Assembly: GCA_000697055.1 (NCBI GenBank)
Contig: JNDT01002111.1
Coordinates: forward strand, 1 to 10,566
Reading direction: 5' to 3'
From: Saksenaea vasiformis B4078
Lineage: Eukaryota; Mucoromycota; Mucoromycetes; Mucorales; Saksenaeaceae
Length of the DNA: 10,566 nucleotides
Shown in pieces: positions 7,825-10,566 of the stretch. The number at the start of each line of letters is the position of its first letter. The stretch's first letter is position 1. Position numbers and translations under genes: made by a program. The notes beneath the pieces are model-generated. The model ran no database searches. It was not told where the DNA came from and saw only the letters and a list, made by a program, of their open reading frames with translations.

Positions 7825-8664
7825 TTTATGGGAGTCATCAATTATTTCTGTGAACATATCCCAAATATCTCCAAATTGACCACACCTTTGGATGCTCTGC
7901 GTAACGCAGAAAGCTTAACTGGAAAGTGGATGCATGTACATGATAAGGCTTTCTGCACCATCAAACATGTACTCACTCAATTGCCAGTCTTACAATTCCT
8001 GGTCATGACAGAACTATTCCATGTTGCTACAGATGCGTCCAATGTTGGAATAGGCGCTGTTTTATTTCAAGTCATCGATGGTAAAAAATGGCATATTGCA
8101 TTCATGGCTAGAGCTCTTTCATCCTCAGAATGCAACTATTCAACTATGAAGCGAGAACTACTTGCCATAATTTTTGCATTGAAAAAGTTCCATGCTTACC
8201 TGTGGGGCAACAAGTTCATGTTATATATGGATCATAAAGCCCTTATTTACCTGCACACGCAGAAAATCGCAAATGCCATGATGATCAACTGGTTGGACAC
8301 TCTCCTAGAATATTCCTTCGATGTAGTACATTTACCTGGCCTGGAAAACGTCTTGCCAGATATGTTATCTTGCTTATTTTCCCCAGAAAATGAGCTGGAG
8401 GGGGGTGTAAACCACCACAACGTCCAAGTATGGATGATAAATATGTCAAACGACAGGATGACACCACTACCAGAAGCCAGAAAAGAGCTCTTGGAACAGG
8501 CACATCTATTCAGGCACTTTGGTGCTGAAGCAATTGTAAAGAAATTACAGCACGATGATGGTGTACACTGGTCAATGATATACGAAGATGCAGTAGAAAC
8601 CATAAAACAGTGTAAAGAATGCCAAAAGCACAATATCAGTAGAAAAGGATTCCACCTGCTATGA
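7825..8664 (+). pseudogene. pol: Element 2 RNase H and integrase zinc-binding domain
   Basis: Same frame as 5020. It opens with the FMGVINYF motif of the RT C-terminus, then RNase H with all four catalytic acids: Asp 1005 (ATDAS), Glu 1046 (KREL), Asp 1071 (MDHKAL) and Asp 1114 (LPDMLS), numbered along the whole frame. The integrase HHCC domain follows: His 1162 and His 1166 (HX3H), Cys 1198 and Cys 1201 (CX2C), with 31 residues between the pairs, all intact. TGA at 8662 interrupts it just before the catalytic core. A second polypurine-like tract lies inside at 8395-8407. Confidence 0.92.
8395..8407 (+). promoter_or_regulatory. Internal copy of the polypurine tract (candidate central PPT)
   Basis: CTGGAGGGGGGTG is identical over 13 nt to 9821-9833, the tract next to the 3' LTR. 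It lies in pol between RNase H and integrase. Some retroviruses and yeast elements use an internal tract as a second plus-strand primer site. Element 1 has no G-run at the matching place. Confidence 0.35.
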
Positions 8665-8778
8665 CCAATCCACGCGTATCTACCAGGGGATCACTGGGCC
8701 ATTGACTTGGCAGGTCCCTATGATACGTCCTATAATGAAAACCACTACATTCTGGTGATGGTAGACATATGCACATAG
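8665..8778 (+). pseudogene. pol: Element 2 integrase core, first part (between stops)
   Basis: Thirty-seven codons in frame between TGA 8662 and TAG 8776. It contains HWAIDLAGP with the first catalytic Asp of the integrase triad (8704) and the following strand ILVMVDI. This is the start of the D,D-35-E core; the other two acidic residues are in the next segment. The TAG is one of only two premature stops in the window that are not TGA. Confidence 0.88.
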
Positions 8779-9798
8779 TTTTGCATTCTAAGGGCGATCC
8801 CAGACAAATCATCAGACACAATTGCTAAAACGCTAGTTCAAGTATTCTGTGACTTTGGCTTACCATGCATTCTACAATCAGACAATGAAACTGAATTTGT
8901 CAATGAACTAGTAAAGAAATTTGCAGAAGCTGCCAGTTTTGATCATAGATTGATCACGCCATACCATCTACGAGCGAATGGCGCAGCAGAAAGATGGGTA
9001 CAAACTGCAAAAGCTGTAGTTGAAAAAAGAGTCAATGGAGCAACCAGAGACTGGGACATATATATCCCCAGCACACAATTAGCCATCAATGTCAAAGTAT
9101 CAAAACGCCTCAACACATCGCCGTTCTCGTTAATGTTCACACATAAGTTGAATAGTTTCAAAGACTACTGCAATGGTGAACAACTTCCGTCATTAAGTGA
9201 AAAACAACTCTTGGAAAGGATAGACCAAATGGCTGAAATTGTTTTTTTCACAATAAGTGAAAGAACAAAAGCAATCGTAGAAAAGCAAAAGGAAGATTTT
9301 GATGCGAAACACAAACTGGTAAAATTCCCACCACAGAGTCACGTCATGATAAAAGCCCAAACAAAGCGCTTACTTGCACCAAGGTATCAAGGACCATATA
9401 CTGTGGTCAGAGAAACAAAAGGAGGTTCATATGTTTTGCAAGATGCACAAGGTGATTTATTGCTGCGAAACTACCCACCATCTGCACTAAAGCTAATTTC
9501 ACAAGATAAAATCGTACCTGCAGATGAAGTATATGAAATGGAAGCAATCATAGCCCATAAAAAAGAAAATGGCAAGTATAGCTACAAAATAAGATGGAAA
9601 GGTTGTGGATCTGAAGATGATACATGGGAACCAGAAGAACATATCCATCAAACCTCATCTATTAAAGAATATTGGAAACGCACTGGGCAAAGCCAAGATA
9701 CAGAACAAAAATCTAAGAGCATAAAGAAACGAGTCACAAAGACAGCAAACGAATTTCGCTCAAATCAGTCACTGAACAAAAGACCATGCAGATCATAA
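8779..9798 (+). pseudogene. pol: Element 2 integrase core, GPY/F module and chromodomain
   Basis: Continues the frame of 5020 to its natural stop TAA 9796. QSDNETEF carries the second catalytic Asp (8881) and NGAAERW the Glu (8989), with exactly 35 residues between them. GPYTVV at 9391 is the GPY/F module. A chromodomain follows (about 9526-9684): Tyr at 9532 (VYEMEAI), Trp at 9595 (IRWKG) and TWEPEEHI. The third aromatic-cage position, normally Tyr or Phe after WKG, is Cys at 9604. A Lys/Arg/Ser-rich tail ends the protein. Integrase inserts the cDNA; chromodomains of this type bind methylated histone tails and steer insertion. No ATG opens the segment, so it is expressed only as part of Gag-Pol. 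Confidence 0.92.
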
Positions 9799-9822
9799 AC
9801 TTCTTCAATGGCAAAAGAGCCT

Positions 9823-9834
9823 GGAGGGGGGTGA
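9823..9834 (+). promoter_or_regulatory. Polypurine tract next to the 3' LTR
   Basis: GGAGGGGGGTGA directly precedes the TG of the 3' LTR. This purine run survives RNase H and primes plus-strand DNA synthesis in LTR elements. The 24 nt between the Gag-Pol stop and the tract hold nothing else. Confidence 0.8.
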
Positions 9835-10016
9835 TGTTGTATGGTAATATGTGTGTAGTGCCTTAACGGAATCACATGACTATAATTAAAACCCAGGCAC
9901 CATGTAAATAGTTTTTTACTGCAAAACAAGAAGAGGTGTCTCTTCTCGAGAATAAAACAAGGTCTCACAGTACATCTGTCTGTTTATACGTAACTTGATA
10001 GCAATATCTCATCTCA
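9835..10016 (+). repeat. 3' LTR of element 2
   Basis: 182 bp, TGTTGTATGG to ATCTCA, gap-free match to 4817-4998 with seven transitions. It carries the same TATA-like stretch (9881), hairpin (9929-9946) and AATAAA (9951-9956). AACAG follows directly as the right copy of the target duplication. Confidence 0.95.
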
Positions 10017-10021
10017 AACAG
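10017..10021. repeat. 5-bp target site duplication, right copy
   Basis: AACAG, identical to 4812-4816, directly follows the CA end of the 3' LTR. Confidence 0.93.
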
Positions 10022-10197
10022 AATTCACTTTTTAAAGTGAAGTTTCACTTTTTTTAGTGATCACTAAAAATGCAAAGAAGTAAAAAAAAAGTAAAAAAAA
10101 GTGATCGCCCAAATATAGAAAAGAGTAAAAAAGTAGTAAAAAAAAAGTGATTGCTGAATTTGAAAAAAAGTAAAGAAAAAAGTAATAAAAAAGTGAT
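10022..10197 (+). repeat. Right arm of the long inverted repeat (inner part)
   Basis: Starting AATTCACTTTTTAAAGTGAA, this is the reverse complement of 90-266 and continues 4803-4816 across the element 2 insertion. It has the same AGTGATCACT palindrome (10056-10065) and AAAGTGA array. It differs from the left arm at five places, always TGA in the left arm and TAA here, plus one base of A-run length. Further AGTGA units without left-arm homology run on to about 10231. The interior of the presumed DNA transposon would lie to the right. Confidence 0.8.
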
Positions 10198-10359
10198 AAA
10201 AAAGTGAATAAAAAGTGAACAAGTAGTGATTGTAGATTCATTGTTTATTGGATAAAATTGCTATTGTGATTCTACTAGGCCCCCTGTCTATCTACCTTCC
10301 ACTTGTCTAGAAAACCTCATATATGCTAAATACTGTTTTTCAAAGCAGCCACCTTGAGA
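10198..10359. other. Short non-coding stretch inside the presumed DNA transposon
   Basis: A few more AGTGA units, then unique sequence with no recognisable gene, repeat or motif. Its far end may be the 3' untranslated region of the possible minus-strand gene starting at 10360. Confidence 0.4.
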
Positions 10360-10566
10360 CTAAATGAAAAGCCTACACAAACCATGTTTCTGATCAAAAA
10401 ATAAAGATTTGTAGATGAAGCGAAGGAAGTATTTATCCTATAAGAATATAAGTAATGGTTTCATTGTAGTAAGAGCAACTTACGTCAAAAAAGGAAAAGG
10501 TCCGGCCTAAAAATAAACATATAAGAACAAGAGATAAAGCAGAGGTCAGTCAACTTACGAAAAGAC
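10360..10566 (-). CDS. Possible 3' end of a spliced minus-strand gene, unknown product
   Basis: Not a recognised family. On the minus strand two intervals look like small fungal introns: 10558-10507 (52 nt) and 10483-10438 (46 nt). Both start GTAAGTTG and end TAG. Removing them joins 10566-10559, a 23-nt exon (10506-10484) and 10437-10360 into one open frame that reads FRRTFSFFDDKYF and ends at TAG 10362-10360. Neither intron length is a multiple of three. A second frame is also open through the joins to a stop at 10328-10326, so the reading frame is uncertain. The gene would continue past the right edge. Its place just inside the inverted-repeat arm makes a transposase or passenger gene possible. 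This is inference from splice signals only. Confidence 0.35.

Larger units (their letters stand above)
4817..10016 (+). mobile_element. Element 2: full-length Ty3/gypsy chromovirus with both LTRs
   Basis: A complete 5200-bp LTR retrotransposon: 182-bp LTRs bounded by TG and CA, 21-nt leader, one Gag-Pol frame in the order Gag, CCHC, protease, RT, RNase H, integrase, GPY/F, chromodomain, then polypurine tract and 3' LTR. This order and the terminal chromodomain define a Ty3/gypsy chromovirus. Seven transitions separate the LTRs (about 3.8 percent), so the insertion is not recent. Four in-frame stops make it non-autonomous, but the RT, RNase H and integrase catalytic residues I could check are all present. 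Single-frame Gag-Pol, lack of a TGG primer site and the possible self-primer resemble the Tf1/sushi group. Confidence 0.95.

Noticed and set aside
2022..8664. TGA stops as recoded sense codons or programmed readthrough
   Set aside because: Nothing supports a variant nuclear code. TAG stops and a frameshift also occur, and CpG deamination explains the TGA codons more simply.
2022..8778. Classical RIP as the cause of the stops
   Set aside because: RIP favours CpA changes and would yield TAA and TAG from Gln codons. No TAA was found among the nine stops. The CpA-type differences in the inverted-repeat arm are reported separately.
90..10197. A single transposon spanning 90-10197 with its outer tips at 90 and 10197
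   Set aside because: The outer borders are fuzzy low-complexity sequence, whereas the inner borders are sharp and one coincides with the truncation of element 1. Not fully excluded.

Overview
The window is a block of nested transposable elements from a eukaryotic genome, most likely an early-diverging (mucoralean-type) fungus. The evidence is two Ty3/gypsy-type LTR retrotransposons with Gag-Pol in a single reading frame and reverse-transcriptase wording (RPCLDP, LPDD, LLGFCV) of the kind I recall from Mucorales. One has a C-terminal chromodomain. AT-rich flanks and, at the right edge, two possible introns of about 50 nt on the minus strand fit this. The host assignment is inference. No bacterial genes, rRNA, tRNA or CRISPR array were seen.

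Layout: 90-280 is an AGTGA/TCACT-rich arm of a long inverted repeat, ending sharply at the complement of CACTATAGG. 282-363 is a long hairpin. 364-969 holds no recognisable gene. 970-4802 is an old retrotransposon (element 1): diverged 5' LTR, leader, and a decayed Gag-Pol with five in-frame stops, one frameshift and damaged catalytic or zinc residues. It is cut off inside the integrase. 4803-4816 is the outermost 14 bp of the second inverted-repeat arm. 4817-10016 is a younger retrotransposon (element 2): 182-bp LTRs, short leader, single-frame Gag-Pol of 1592 codons with four stops, polypurine tract, and the 5-bp target duplication AACAG on both sides. 10022-10197 is the rest of the second arm. 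10198-10359 is non-coding, and 10360-10566 may be the 3' end of a minus-strand spliced gene.

Order of events inferred: element 1 inserted first. A DNA transposon with termini CACTATAGG then landed in its integrase region. Element 2 then jumped into that transposon 14 bp from its tip. The decay is dominated by transitions: seven of nine premature stops are TGA, none is TAA, and all seven differences between the LTRs of element 2 are transitions, as expected from deamination of methylated CpG.

In element 2, Gag would form particles, protease would cut the polyprotein, RT/RNase H would copy the RNA (possibly self-primed, as in Tf1), and integrase with GPY/F and chromodomain would insert the copy. 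As it stands the element is non-autonomous because of the four stops. The least explained parts are the inverted-repeat DNA element and the spliced minus-strand segment next to it.
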